From contig NZ_CP121446.1 of NCBI RefSeq assembly GCF_030643905.1, forward strand, positions 2,834,001 through 2,898,000: 64,000 nucleotides of DNA. The letters are read 5' to 3'. Made by a program: the position numbers and the translations under genes. The number at the start of each line of letters is the position of its first letter. Position 1 is the stretch's first letter. Source of the stretch: Flavobacterium sp. IMCC34852 (lineage in GTDB: Bacteria; Bacteroidota; Bacteroidia; Flavobacteriales; Flavobacteriaceae). The notes below the pieces were generated by a model, which saw nothing but the letters and a program-made list of their open reading frames with translations, made no database searches and was not told the origin of the DNA. Below, piece by piece: positions 1 to 8,915 of this stretch.

Positions 1-1
1 A

Positions 2-346
2 ACCGATTTATACAACCCCAATATCGTTCGCTCCAGTGTAGGCTGCTTATTCACCAATCAAATAGCGACCGCATCCACCGAAGAAGTAATTTCGTATTTA
101 GTTAAAAATAATATCCGTTTTTACAGTGCAACTTTACAAAATTCCACCGCATACCATACCCAAAACTACACCCTACCTACCGCATTGGTCGTTGGCACAG
201 AAGCCACCGGATTATCCCAACTTTGGCGAGACAAAGCCACGCAAAATATCATTATCCCGATGCAAGGCGAAATCGACAGCATGAACGTTTCGGTAGCCGC
301 GGCAATTTTGATTTTTGAAGCCAAACGCCAAAGAGGATTTAAGTAA
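2..346 (+). CDS. TrmH/SpoU-family RNA 2'-O-methyltransferase, C-terminal part (5' end outside window)
   Basis: The reading frame is open from the window edge to a TAA at 344-346 and gives about 114 residues. It carries the two C-terminal SpoU/TrmH motifs that build the trefoil-knot SAM site: VGTEATGLS (motif 2) and IPMQGEIDSMNVSVAAAIL (motif 3). Enzymes of this family methylate the ribose 2'-OH of a tRNA or rRNA nucleotide in the cytoplasm. The N-terminal part that would tell the tRNA from the rRNA subgroup is missing, so the substrate is left open. The next gene begins 16 nt downstream on the same strand. Confidence 0.88.
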   Translation, partial: TDLYNPNIVRSSVGCLFTNQIATASTEEVISYLVKNNIRFYSATLQNSTAYHTQNYTLPTALVVGTEATGLSQLWRDKATQNIIIPMQGEIDSMNVSVAAAILIFEAKRQRGFK

Positions 347-362
347 TTATAAATAATGAATT

Positions 363-1931
363 ATGACACGAACGAAAGTGAATTGGCGAAGCAATTTTAA
401 ATTATCATGGCTAGTTCTATTGGCTAGTTTCTCATTAAATGCCCAAATAACAGAAAAAGAAGTCGATGTTTTAGTGGAAAACACCCTTAAAACCTTTAAT
501 GTTCCCGGCATTGCTGTGGGCATTGTCAAAGATGGAAAATTGGTTTTTGCCAAAGGTTATGGTGTGGCCAACATCAAAACCCAACAAAAAGTAGATGCCA
601 ATACCTTGTTCGGCATAGCTTCAAATAGTAAAGCGTTTACCGCTTCGGCTTTGGCTATTTTGGTAGATGAAGGCAAAATTAATTGGGATGACAAGGTGAA
701 AAAATACTTGCCGGAGTTTAAAATGTACGATGACTATGTAACCAATGAATTCACTATTCGCGACTTATTGACCCACAAAAGCGGACTCGGATTAGGCGCA
801 GGAGATTTAATGATTTGGCCCGATGGTCATGATTTTACACCCAAAGACATTGTCAAAAACATCCAATATTTGAAACCCGTTTCCGGTTTCAGAACTAAAT
901 ACGATTACGACAATTTGCTCTACGTAATTGCGGGTGAAGTGATCGAGAAAGTTTCAGGTAAAACATGGTGTGATTTTGTGGAAGAAAGACTAATGAAACC
1001 TATTGGCATGAACAAAAGCGCCGCTTCTTGGTCGAGATTAAAAGACACTACCAACGTAATCGTTCCGCATGTACCAACCAACGGCAAACTCGAAATTGTA
1101 CCCAGATATACCAACGCTATTTTTGACGCCGCAGCCGGATTGTATGCTTCCGTAAATGACTTGAGCAACTGGTTGATTGTGCAAATGAACAAAGGAAAAT
1201 ATGGCGAAAACCAACAACTTTTCAGTGAAAAACAATGGAAAGAAATGTGGACTTCTCAAACCATTTTACCATTACCCAATGCCTATCCATACACTTCAAA
1301 TTTTAGGAATTACGGCTTAGGTTGGCGCTTGGAAGACATCAATGGCCATTTACAAGTCTCGCACACCGGCGGATTAGACGGAATCGTTACCCAAACCATC
1401 ATGATTCCCGATGTCAAATTAGGGATTATTGTGCTCACTAACCAACAAAACGGCGCAGCTTTTACAGTGATTTCCAATACCATTAAGGACAGTTATTTGG
1501 GCTTGCCAAAATTTGATCACTTGGCCTATTTTGGTGAGGAAAGAAGGGCAAAAGAAGACAATGCGGATAAAATCACAGAAGAAGTTTGGAAAGTCGTTGA
1601 CCAAAATCTAAAACAAAAAATTAAAATCGACTTCAAAAAATATATCGGAACCTATAACGATAAATGGTTTGGCGAAGTGACTATTTATGAAAAGAAAGGC
1701 AAATTATACTTTGCCTCTACCCGTTCCAAAAGATTAGTCGGTGAAATTTTCTTTTACCAAAACCAAAATTTTGTAGTGAAATGGAATGTTCGAAGTTTCA
1801 ATGCCGATTCACATATTTTCTTTGATTTAGACACCAACGGCAATGCCAATCACTTTACTATGAACGCTATTTCTCCTATGACCGATTTCAGCTATGACTT
1901 CCACGATTTGGATTTTAACAAAGTGAAATAA
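363..1931 (+). CDS. Secreted serine hydrolase, class C beta-lactamase/penicillin-binding-protein fold
   Basis: A 522-residue protein with an N-terminal signal peptide (hydrophobic stretch about residues 13-25, likely cleavage after NAQ). The active-site triad of the beta-lactamase class C/AmpH/D-aminopeptidase fold is visible: S87-x-x-K90 (SNSK), Y182-x-N184 (YDN) and H334-T-G (HTGG). Residues after about 395 form a C-terminal beta-rich extension like the DUF3471 domain often joined to these enzymes. Members act in the periplasm or outside the cell as esterases, D-amino-acid peptidases or DD-peptidases, and only some hydrolyse beta-lactams. The substrate cannot be read from sequence, so an antibiotic-resistance role is not claimed. 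It stands alone between an RNA methyltransferase and rel. Confidence 0.85.
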   Translation: MTRTKVNWRSNFKLSWLVLLASFSLNAQITEKEVDVLVENTLKTFNVPGIAVGIVKDGKLVFAKGYGVANIKTQQKVDANTLFGIASNSKAFTASALAILVDEGKINWDDKVKKYLPEFKMYDDYVTNEFTIRDLLTHKSGLGLGAGDLMIWPDGHDFTPKDIVKNIQYLKPVSGFRTKYDYDNLLYVIAGEVIEKVSGKTWCDFVEERLMKPIGMNKSAASWSRLKDTTNVIVPHVPTNGKLEIVPRYTNAIFDAAAGLYASVNDLSNWLIVQMNKGKYGENQQLFSEKQWKEMWTSQTILPLPNAYPYTSNFRNYGLGWRLEDINGHLQVSHTGGLDGIVTQTIMIPDVKLGIIVLTNQQNGAAFTVISNTIKDSYLGLPKFDHLAYFGEERRAKEDNADKITEEVWKVVDQNLKQKIKIDFKKYIGTYNDKWFGEVTIYEKKGKLYFASTRSKRLVGEIFFYQNQNFVVKWNVRSFNADSHIFFDLDTNGNANHFTMNAISPMTDFSYDFHDLDFNKVK

Positions 1932-1983
1932 GCAACTATTTTAAACATGAATTCCTAAAACAAATTAATTTGGAATTTTATTA

Positions 1984-2014
1984 TTGGAATTTAAATCAAT
2001 ATTGCTTATTTTTA
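1984..2014 (+). promoter_or_regulatory. Promoter of rel
   Basis: A -33 TTG (1984-1986) is separated by 20 bases from a -7 element TATTTTTA (2007-2014), one base off the Bacteroidota TAnnTTTG consensus. Transcription would begin near 2020. This rules out the in-frame TTG at 2019 as start and supports the ATG at 2034. Confidence 0.5.
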
Positions 2015-2033
2015 GGAATTGAATGAAATTGCT

Positions 2034-4253
2034 ATGATTGAAATTGATTTAGAAGAAGAAAAAAAAGCTATTGCCCGAGAATACAAAGAATTACTTCGCA
2101 TAAGTTACCAAACGCTTACTGATTCAGACAAAAAATTAATTAGAAAAGCCTTTGATGTGGCGGTTGATGCGCACAAAGACCAACGTCGAAAATCGGGAGA
2201 AGCTTATATTTTCCATCCGATAGGCGTGGCCAAAATTGTAGCTTCCGAAATTGGATTGGGCGCTACCAGTATTGCGGCGGCCTTGATGCACGACGTGGTG
2301 GAAGATACCGACGTCACTTTAGAAGACATCGAAAAAATGTTCAATCCTAAGATTGCGCATTTGGTAGAAGGTTTGACTAAGATTTCCCAAGTCAAAAAAG
2401 ACATGAACATCTCTATGCAAGCGGAGAACTTCCGTAAAATGCTGTTGACTTTAAATGACGATGTTCGGGTGATTCTAATCAAAATTGCCGACCGTTTGCA
2501 CAACATGCAAACCATGGATTCCATGCCTGATTACAAACAGGTCAAAATCGCCTCCGAAACGTTATACATTTACGCCCCGCTTGCCCATCGTTTAGGCTTG
2601 TACAACATCAAAACCAAACTCGAAGATTTAGGCTTAAAATATACCGAACCCGATGTTTACCAAGACATCGTCAGCAAAATCAAGGAAACCAAAGAGGAAC
2701 AAGATGCTTACATCAAAACCATTTCAGATGTACTGAAAAAATCTTTGAATGAAGAAGGTGTGGAATACACTATGAAAGGCCGACCAAAGTCCATCTACTC
2801 CATTCGCCGTAAAATGGCGGCACAAAATGTGACTTTTGACGAAGTATACGACAAGTTTGCCTTGAGAATTATTTACAAATCCAATTTACACGACGAGAAA
2901 TTCCTGGCTTGGAAAATCTATTCCATAGTGACCGATCATTACCGTCCGAGTCCGAGTCGTTTGCGCGATTGGATTTCGTCTCCCAAATCTACCGGATACG
3001 AAGCGTTACACATTACGGTTATGGGACCCAAAGGTCGTTGGGTAGAAATTCAGGTACGAAGTGAACGCATGGATGAAATTGCGGAAAAAGGATACGCAGC
3101 ACATTACAAATACAAACAAGGCGCTACCGAAGAAAGCGGTTTAGACACTTGGCTCAACTTGTTAAAAGAAGCCTTGGAAAGTTCGGAAACCAATGCGGTC
3201 GACTTTGTAGAAGATTTCAAAATGAATTTGTATGCCAAAGAAATCTTTGTCTTTACGCCTAAAGGAGAAATCAAATCTTTACCCAAAGGTGCTACTTCAC
3301 TCGATTTTGCCTTTAGCATTCACTCCGAAATCGGAATCAAAACCCGAGGAACCCGTGTCAATGGAAAACTAGTACCGCTGAACCACGAATTGAAAAGCGG
3401 TGACCAAATTGAAGTGATAACCTCTATCCATCAAAAACCAACAATTAACTGGTTGGATTATGTAACCACTTCTCGAGCCAAAAATAAAATCAGAAACGTA
3501 CTCAACGAAGACACCAAGAAAATTGCCGAAGACGGTCGAGAACTACTGACCCGAAAAATGAAACATTTAAAGATTACTTTGAGTGAATCGGTAGTCAATG
3601 AATTGGTGAATTTCTTCAGTCTTAAAACCAGTTTAGACTTGTTTTACCGCGTGGGAATCGGCTCGATTGAAAATCAACAACTGAAAGATTTCGCAGCGCA
3701 AAAAAGCAATACCTTGATGAATTTCTTCAAGAACAAAATCAAGCGCTCCCCAAGTACCCGACCGGATGAAATCAACAAACAAGAACTCAGCAAGAACTTT
3801 GACATGCTGGTTTTTGGTACCGAACAGGACAAATTAGATTATAAATTGTCTTCGTGCTGTAACCCGATTCCGGGCGATGAAGTATTTGGTTTTATCACCA
3901 TTAATGAAGGCATTAAAGTCCACAAAAAGGATTGTCCGAACGCCATCACGCTACAATCCAACTATGCATACCGCATCATGCAAGCCAAATGGATTGACTC
4001 TTCGCAACAGGAATTCAAAGCCATTTTGAAAATTACCGGTATGGACAGTTTGGGTTTAACCAACGAATTGACCAAAGTCATTTCAAACAACATGCACGTA
4101 AACATCCAAAGCATTTCTCTTAGCGGTGAAGCCGGAATATTTAACGGACAAGTGGCTGTAATTGTGCAAAACAATAACATTTTGAAAAAACTAATCGATA
4201 ATATTAAAAAGATTGACGGAGTAGATAAAGTAACGAGAGTCTATACCAATTGA
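2034..4253 (+). CDS. rel: Bifunctional (p)ppGpp synthetase/hydrolase, Rel (RelA/SpoT homologue)
   Basis: A 739-residue long RelA/SpoT homologue that makes and degrades the alarmone (p)ppGpp. The N-terminal HD hydrolase domain is intact: H86-D87 followed by VVED, then IADRLHNM near 152-159. The synthetase domain shows RPKSIYSI (250-257), GYEALH (321-326) and EIQVR (338-342). A TGS domain follows (starting around EIFVFTPKGEIKSLP, near 400), then a CC-type segment and a C-terminal ACT domain from about 665. Both catalytic halves look complete, so one bifunctional enzyme is expected, as is usual where separate RelA and SpoT are absent. An in-frame TTG at 2019 would add five residues but overlaps the promoter start region. 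Downstream come a Fur-family regulator and purA; PurA is a known ppGpp target in several bacteria, so the neighbourhood may be functionally linked. Confidence 0.95.
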   Translation: MIEIDLEEEKKAIAREYKELLRISYQTLTDSDKKLIRKAFDVAVDAHKDQRRKSGEAYIFHPIGVAKIVASEIGLGATSIAAALMHDVVEDTDVTLEDIEKMFNPKIAHLVEGLTKISQVKKDMNISMQAENFRKMLLTLNDDVRVILIKIADRLHNMQTMDSMPDYKQVKIASETLYIYAPLAHRLGLYNIKTKLEDLGLKYTEPDVYQDIVSKIKETKEEQDAYIKTISDVLKKSLNEEGVEYTMKGRPKSIYSIRRKMAAQNVTFDEVYDKFALRIIYKSNLHDEKFLAWKIYSIVTDHYRPSPSRLRDWISSPKSTGYEALHITVMGPKGRWVEIQVRSERMDEIAEKGYAAHYKYKQGATEESGLDTWLNLLKEALESSETNAVDFVEDFKMNLYAKEIFVFTPKGEIKSLPKGATSLDFAFSIHSEIGIKTRGTRVNGKLVPLNHELKSGDQIEVITSIHQKPTINWLDYVTTSRAKNKIRNVLNEDTKKIAEDGRELLTRKMKHLKITLSESVVNELVNFFSLKTSLDLFYRVGIGSIENQQLKDFAAQKSNTLMNFFKNKIKRSPSTRPDEINKQELSKNFDMLVFGTEQDKLDYKLSSCCNPIPGDEVFGFITINEGIKVHKKDCPNAITLQSNYAYRIMQAKWIDSSQQEFKAILKITGMDSLGLTNELTKVISNNMHVNIQSISLSGEAGIFNGQVAVIVQNNNILKKLIDNIKKIDGVDKVTRVYTN

Positions 4254-4320
4254 GTTGGGAGTTAGAAGTTGGGAGTAAAAAACTTGAAACTGAAACCTGA
4301 AACTTGAAACTTTGAACCCG
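4254..4320. repeat. Degenerate short-word repeat spacer
   Basis: The spacer after rel contains two copies of GTTGGGAGT and then a run of near-repeats of the word (C)TGAAACT. It is low-complexity, has no coding potential and no function can be assigned. Confidence 0.5.
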
Positions 4321-4325
4321 AAACT

Positions 4326-4355
4326 TTGATACCTTAAACAAAAAAATTACCTTTG
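4326..4355 (+). promoter_or_regulatory. Consensus promoter of the Fur-family gene; predicted leaderless transcript
   Basis: TTG (4326-4328), a 19-base spacer and TACCTTTG (4348-4355) match the Bacteroidota -33/-7 consensus. Only four bases separate the -7 element from the ATG at 4360, so transcription should start at or next to the start codon. Confidence 0.65.
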
Positions 4356-4359
4356 CCGC

Positions 4360-4815
4360 ATGACACTAATTGCATCCGATAACATTAAAAACCAAGAGGT
4401 CGTAAAAAATGTATTTACGGTTTATTTGGAAAACAAAGGACACCGCAAAACCCCTGAGCGTTACGCTATTCTTCAGGAGATTTACGATAGTGAAGAGCAT
4501 TTTGACATCGAGAATTTGTATATCAAAATGAAAAACAAAAACTATCGTGTGTCGCGTGCGACTTTATACAATACTATTGAACTTTTATTGGATTGCGGTT
4601 TGGTGCGCAAACACCAATTCGGGCAAAACCAAGCGCATTATGAAAAGTCGTATTTCGACAAGCAACACGACCACATCATCATGACCGATACCGGAGAAGT
4701 GATTGAGTTTTGCGACCCGAGAATACAAACCATCAAACAAACTATCGAAGATATCTTTGGAATTGAAATTCACAACCATTCTTTGTATTTCTACGCGAAC
4801 AAAAAAGAGGAATGA
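4360..4815 (+). CDS. Fur-family metal-responsive transcriptional regulator
   Basis: A 151-residue Fur/PerR/Zur-type repressor. An N-terminal winged helix (about 15-85) contains the family pattern [10 protein letters not shown] and the recognition-helix region [10 protein letters not shown]. The C-terminal half has the metal-binding H103-D104-H105 cluster followed by a GEVIEFCD strand. The C-terminal CxxC zinc motifs of many Fur proteins are missing, so the structural zinc site is absent or different. Whether it answers to iron, zinc, manganese or peroxide cannot be decided from sequence. It has a consensus promoter of its own and a start codon virtually at the predicted transcription start. 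purA follows 111 nt downstream. Confidence 0.9.
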   Translation: MTLIASDNIKNQEVVKNVFTVYLENKGHRKTPERYAILQEIYDSEEHFDIENLYIKMKNKNYRVSRATLYNTIELLLDCGLVRKHQFGQNQAHYEKSYFDKQHDHIIMTDTGEVIEFCDPRIQTIKQTIEDIFGIEIHNHSLYFYANKKEE

Positions 4816-4819
4816 TGGT

Positions 4820-4876
4820 GATTCGGTTATTTGGTAATTCGGTAATTCGTTATCAGAAGGTTCAAATAACCAAATC
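4820..4876. repeat. Imperfect inverted repeat between the Fur gene and purA
   Basis: GATTCGGTTATTTG (4820-4833) pairs with CAAATAACCAAATC (4863-4876) at 13 of 14 positions around a 29-base loop. No T-run follows, so it is not a standard terminator. Two further near-copies of the word AAATAACCAAAT lie beside it. Confidence 0.45.
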
Positions 4877-4914
4877 AACAAATAACCAAATTAACAACAC
4901 ATATAACTACATAA

Positions 4915-6198
<1,284 letters not shown>

Positions 6199-6210
6199 TA
6201 GTTTAAATTA

Positions 6211-6241
6211 GACCTGACAGGTTTTAAAAACCTGTCAGGTC
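6211..6241. repeat. Palindromic intergenic element, 15-bp arms
   Basis: A perfect inverted repeat: GACCTGACAGGTTTT (6211-6225) and its reverse complement (6227-6241) around one A. There is no T-run immediately after it. It looks like a dispersed palindromic element, not a simple terminator. Confidence 0.7.
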
Positions 6242-6250
6242 TCCAAAACA

Positions 6251-6294
6251 AACCCTTTCAGTCCCGAAGCCTCGGGAGAGAGGGTTTTTCTTTT
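6251..6294 (+). terminator. Rho-independent terminator after purA
   Basis: A nested stem pairs AACCCTTTC with GAGAGGGTT and, inside it, TCCCGA with TCGGGA. A T-rich tail (TTTTTCTTTT) follows from 6284. It lies downstream of purA. Confidence 0.65.
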
Positions 6295-6428
6295 GACATT
6301 ATTTGCAGTGCTTTTTTGTATATTCGCTCAAATGAAAAAAGTTTGGGTCAAAACAGTCATAATATCATAACTGCACATAACCTGAACTTACAACAATCAC
6401 ATGGTTTAACTATTTTAATAAAAAATTA

Positions 6429-6818
6429 ATGTTTACCGTAGAACAAATCAAAACAGCTCATGCCAAAGTTAAATCGGGTGCCGATTTTCCTTCTTACATA
6501 AAAGAGATTAAACAACTTGGGGTTACCCATTATGAAGCCTATGTAGCTGATGGTCATATTGACTATCACGGTGCCAATAATTATACAGCCAAAGTACCTG
6601 AAAAGTATAATGCCTTGACCATTGCAGAGGACGTTAATACGAAAGAATTTAAAGCGGAATTAAAAGCACACCAACAAGGAAAAACCGATTATTTAACCTT
6701 TATTAAAATGTGCGCGGTAACCGGAATAGAAAAATGGAAAATCTGCATGGATAAAATGACCTGTACCTATTTTGACAAAAGGGGAAACGAAATTTTGACA
6801 GAAGAAATTCCACAATAA
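6429..6818 (+). CDS. DUF1398 family protein
   Basis: A 129-residue cytoplasmic protein matching the DUF1398 (YbcV-like) family in length and pattern. The N-terminal VEQIKTAHAKVKSGADFPSY, the central YEAYVADGHIDYHG and the C-terminal TYFDKRGNEILTEEIP are the recognisable parts. No signal peptide or membrane segment is present. The biochemical role of the family is unknown, and no catalytic residue set can be picked out. It is a single gene between the purA terminator and a bidirectional terminator shared with the convergent amylase gene. Confidence 0.75.
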   Translation: MFTVEQIKTAHAKVKSGADFPSYIKEIKQLGVTHYEAYVADGHIDYHGANNYTAKVPEKYNALTIAEDVNTKEFKAELKAHQQGKTDYLTFIKMCAVTGIEKWKICMDKMTCTYFDKRGNEILTEEIPQ

Positions 6819-6862
6819 AAATCATCCTCTCTGAGTTTTCAGAATAAAAACACCTCTCCAAT

Positions 6863-6898
6863 AAAAAACCCCTTTCATGGAAAGGGGTTTTATTTTTT
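6863..6898. terminator. Bidirectional terminator between the DUF1398 and amylase genes
   Basis: AAAACCCCTTT and AAAGGGGTTTT form a stem around a CATGG loop. A-runs on the left and T-runs on the right let it serve both converging genes. Confidence 0.8.
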
Positions 6899-8777
6899 AG
6901 TATTCTAATTTAAAAATAAACGATTCACTTGGTTTTATGGTCATCTTTATCAAACCTGCTCCATTCTCAATTCGCATGGTTACCATTTTGCCGTACAATT
7001 GGTCTTTTAGTTGGTAATCACCGCCTTTTAATTGCCATTTGGTGATAATATCTGCCGGTACTTTCAGCAATATGGTGCTTGAAGTTACCCACGAAAAATT
7101 GGCCACTATAATCAGTTTCTCGGCATCAGTGTAACGCACGTAGGAGTATAATCCCGGGTCGTAATTGGCGGTTTCGTTTCGGTTAATGGTTTGTATTTCC
7201 TGGAACTTACCGGTCATAGCATCACTGCGCAAGGTAAAGTTCAACAAGCGGGAATAAAAATCGCGAAGTTCTTTTTCTTTTGGGGTTAATTGGCCACCAT
7301 CAAATAAACCACCATTCATCCAGCGTTGGTGATTGGGCACGCCCACATAATCAAAAATACTGGTGCGGGAACGTTTCCCAAAACCGGCATCTTCATTTCC
7401 GGCCTCGCCTACTTCTTGTCCGAAATAAATCATCGTTGGCGAAGAACTAATCGTAGCCGAAACCACCATTAGCGGTTTTCCCTTTTCGGGCGTACCGGCA
7501 AACTCCGGACTGGCCAATCGTTGTTCATCATGGTTATCTAAAAAGTGTAACATGTGGTGCTCAATATCAGCCATACCTTCCTGAATTTCCGATAAAGGAT
7601 CGGGCATGGCATTGCCTTGAATCACCCCTTTCAAATGGTCATAAGTTTCTACTTTATCATACAAATAATCCATTTTTCCCAACTTAATATAATTGCGATA
7701 CTCTTTCGGATTGTAAACTTCTGCTAATAAAAAAGCATTGGCGTTTCTCATTTTAATTGCAGAATTCATATAACTCCAAAATTCCACCGGAACCATTTCG
7801 GCCATGTCATATCTAAAACCATCAACGCCTTTGTTGATCCAATACAAAGCAATGTCACGGAACTTTTTCCAAGAACTCGGCACGTCTTTGTCTTTCCAAT
7901 ACAAATAATGCTCTTGATAGCCTTTATCTTCATAACCGGAAGGCAATTCAGGAAAATCTTTAGAACCATCGGGTTTGATACCATAATTTACTTTTATGGT
8001 CTCGTACCAATCATTAATATCAGGTTTAGCTTCGCGAGAACCATTGCCTGTCCATTTCGCAGGAAACTCGCTAAACTTACCGTCATTTAAAGGATTGGGT
8101 TCACCATTTAAAGGTTTGTAATCGGGCGAAGTAGGCACTTCAAAAGCTTTTCCCGGAATGTAGTAAAAGTTATTATCACGGGCATATTCGACTGAAGTAT
8201 TATCCTCGGCTCCAAAATCTTTTACGCCTTTCGGATTGGTTAATCCTTTATAATTGCGTGCTATATGATTGGGTACGATATCAATAATTACCTTCAATCC
8301 ATTAGCATGAGAACGTTTAATCAAAGCTTCAAATTCTTGCAAACGCTTGGCCGGGTCAACAGCTAAATCAGGATTTACATTGTAATAATCTTTTACGGCA
8401 TAAGGCGATCCGGCACGGCCTTTTACTACATCGGGATCGTCATTGGAAATACCGTATTTAGTGTAATCTCTAATTACATCGTGGTGCGGCACACCGGTAT
8501 ACCAAATGTGGGTTACGCCCAACTTTTTAATCTCCTGCAAAGCTTTATCGGTAAAATCATTGAACTTCCCAACGCCATTTTCTTCTATAGTTCCCCAGGG
8601 TTTATTAGTGGTATTCTTGTTACCAAACAATCGGGTAAATACTTGGTAAACAACCGCTTTTTTGGGTTGACCAACAACCTCAACTTTTTTATTCATAGTA
8701 ATATTCGGGGTTTTTTGGGCAAAAGTTATACTTCCGGTACAACTCAAAGCCAATAGGATCAATAGTGTTCTTTTCAT
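6897..8777 (-). CDS. Secreted GH13 alpha-amylase family glycoside hydrolase
   Basis: A 626-residue protein with a signal peptide (residues 1-20, cleavage after TFA). The four conserved GH13 regions are present: DIVPNH (166-171), GFRYD with nucleophile D324, LLAEVY with acid/base E353, and FLDNHD ending in D417. Substrate is presumably an alpha-1,4-glucan such as starch, maltodextrin or glycogen. The (beta/alpha)8 barrel is followed from about 520 by a beta-sandwich typical of GH13 domain C. A Cys at 13 lies in a poor lipobox, so attachment as a lipoprotein is possible but less likely than cleavage at TFA. No SusC/SusD genes are nearby, so this is not an obvious polysaccharide utilisation locus. 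A TATATTTG -7 element lies on the minus strand at 8817-8824. Confidence 0.9.
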   Translation of the reverse strand: MKRTLLILLALSCTGSITFAQKTPNITMNKKVEVVGQPKKAVVYQVFTRLFGNKNTTNKPWGTIEENGVGKFNDFTDKALQEIKKLGVTHIWYTGVPHHDVIRDYTKYGISNDDPDVVKGRAGSPYAVKDYYNVNPDLAVDPAKRLQEFEALIKRSHANGLKVIIDIVPNHIARNYKGLTNPKGVKDFGAEDNTSVEYARDNNFYYIPGKAFEVPTSPDYKPLNGEPNPLNDGKFSEFPAKWTGNGSREAKPDINDWYETIKVNYGIKPDGSKDFPELPSGYEDKGYQEHYLYWKDKDVPSSWKKFRDIALYWINKGVDGFRYDMAEMVPVEFWSYMNSAIKMRNANAFLLAEVYNPKEYRNYIKLGKMDYLYDKVETYDHLKGVIQGNAMPDPLSEIQEGMADIEHHMLHFLDNHDEQRLASPEFAGTPEKGKPLMVVSATISSSPTMIYFGQEVGEAGNEDAGFGKRSRTSIFDYVGVPNHQRWMNGGLFDGGQLTPKEKELRDFYSRLLNFTLRSDAMTGKFQEIQTINRNETANYDPGLYSYVRYTDAEKLIIVANFSWVTSSTILLKVPADIITKWQLKGGDYQLKDQLYGKMVTMRIENGAGLIKMTIKPSESFIFKLEY

Positions 8778-8816
8778 ATCTTTTTGCTTGTTTTATAAGA
8801 CAACAAGTCATAGTCA

Positions 8817-8824
8817 CAAATATA
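8817..8824 (-). promoter_or_regulatory. -7 element of the amylase gene promoter
   Basis: Minus-strand TATATTTG, an exact TAnnTTTG, lies about 40 nt upstream of the amylase start. No good -33 TTG is visible at the right distance. Confidence 0.45.
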
Positions 8825-8871
8825 AAGAAATGATTGAAATATCAGTACTATAAATTATTCTTAATAAATAG

Positions 8872-8899
8872 TTGAGTTGTACCTAATTTCATAAATTTG
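8872..8899 (+). promoter_or_regulatory. Promoter of the OstA-like gene
   Basis: TTG (8872-8874), a 17-base spacer and TAAATTTG (8892-8899) match the consensus. The TTG start codon at 8916 lies only 16 bases further on, implying a leader of roughly ten bases. Confidence 0.6.
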
Positions 8900-8915
8900 C
8901 CCAAAATTCAATCAC

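Noticed and set aside
363..1931. Antibiotic-resistance beta-lactamase
   Set aside because: SxxK, YxN and HTG occur throughout the serine-hydrolase family; the C-terminal extension and context give no sign of beta-lactam hydrolysis.
4820..4876. Terminator between the Fur gene and purA
   Set aside because: The hairpin has a long loop and no T-run, so it was kept only as an inverted repeat.
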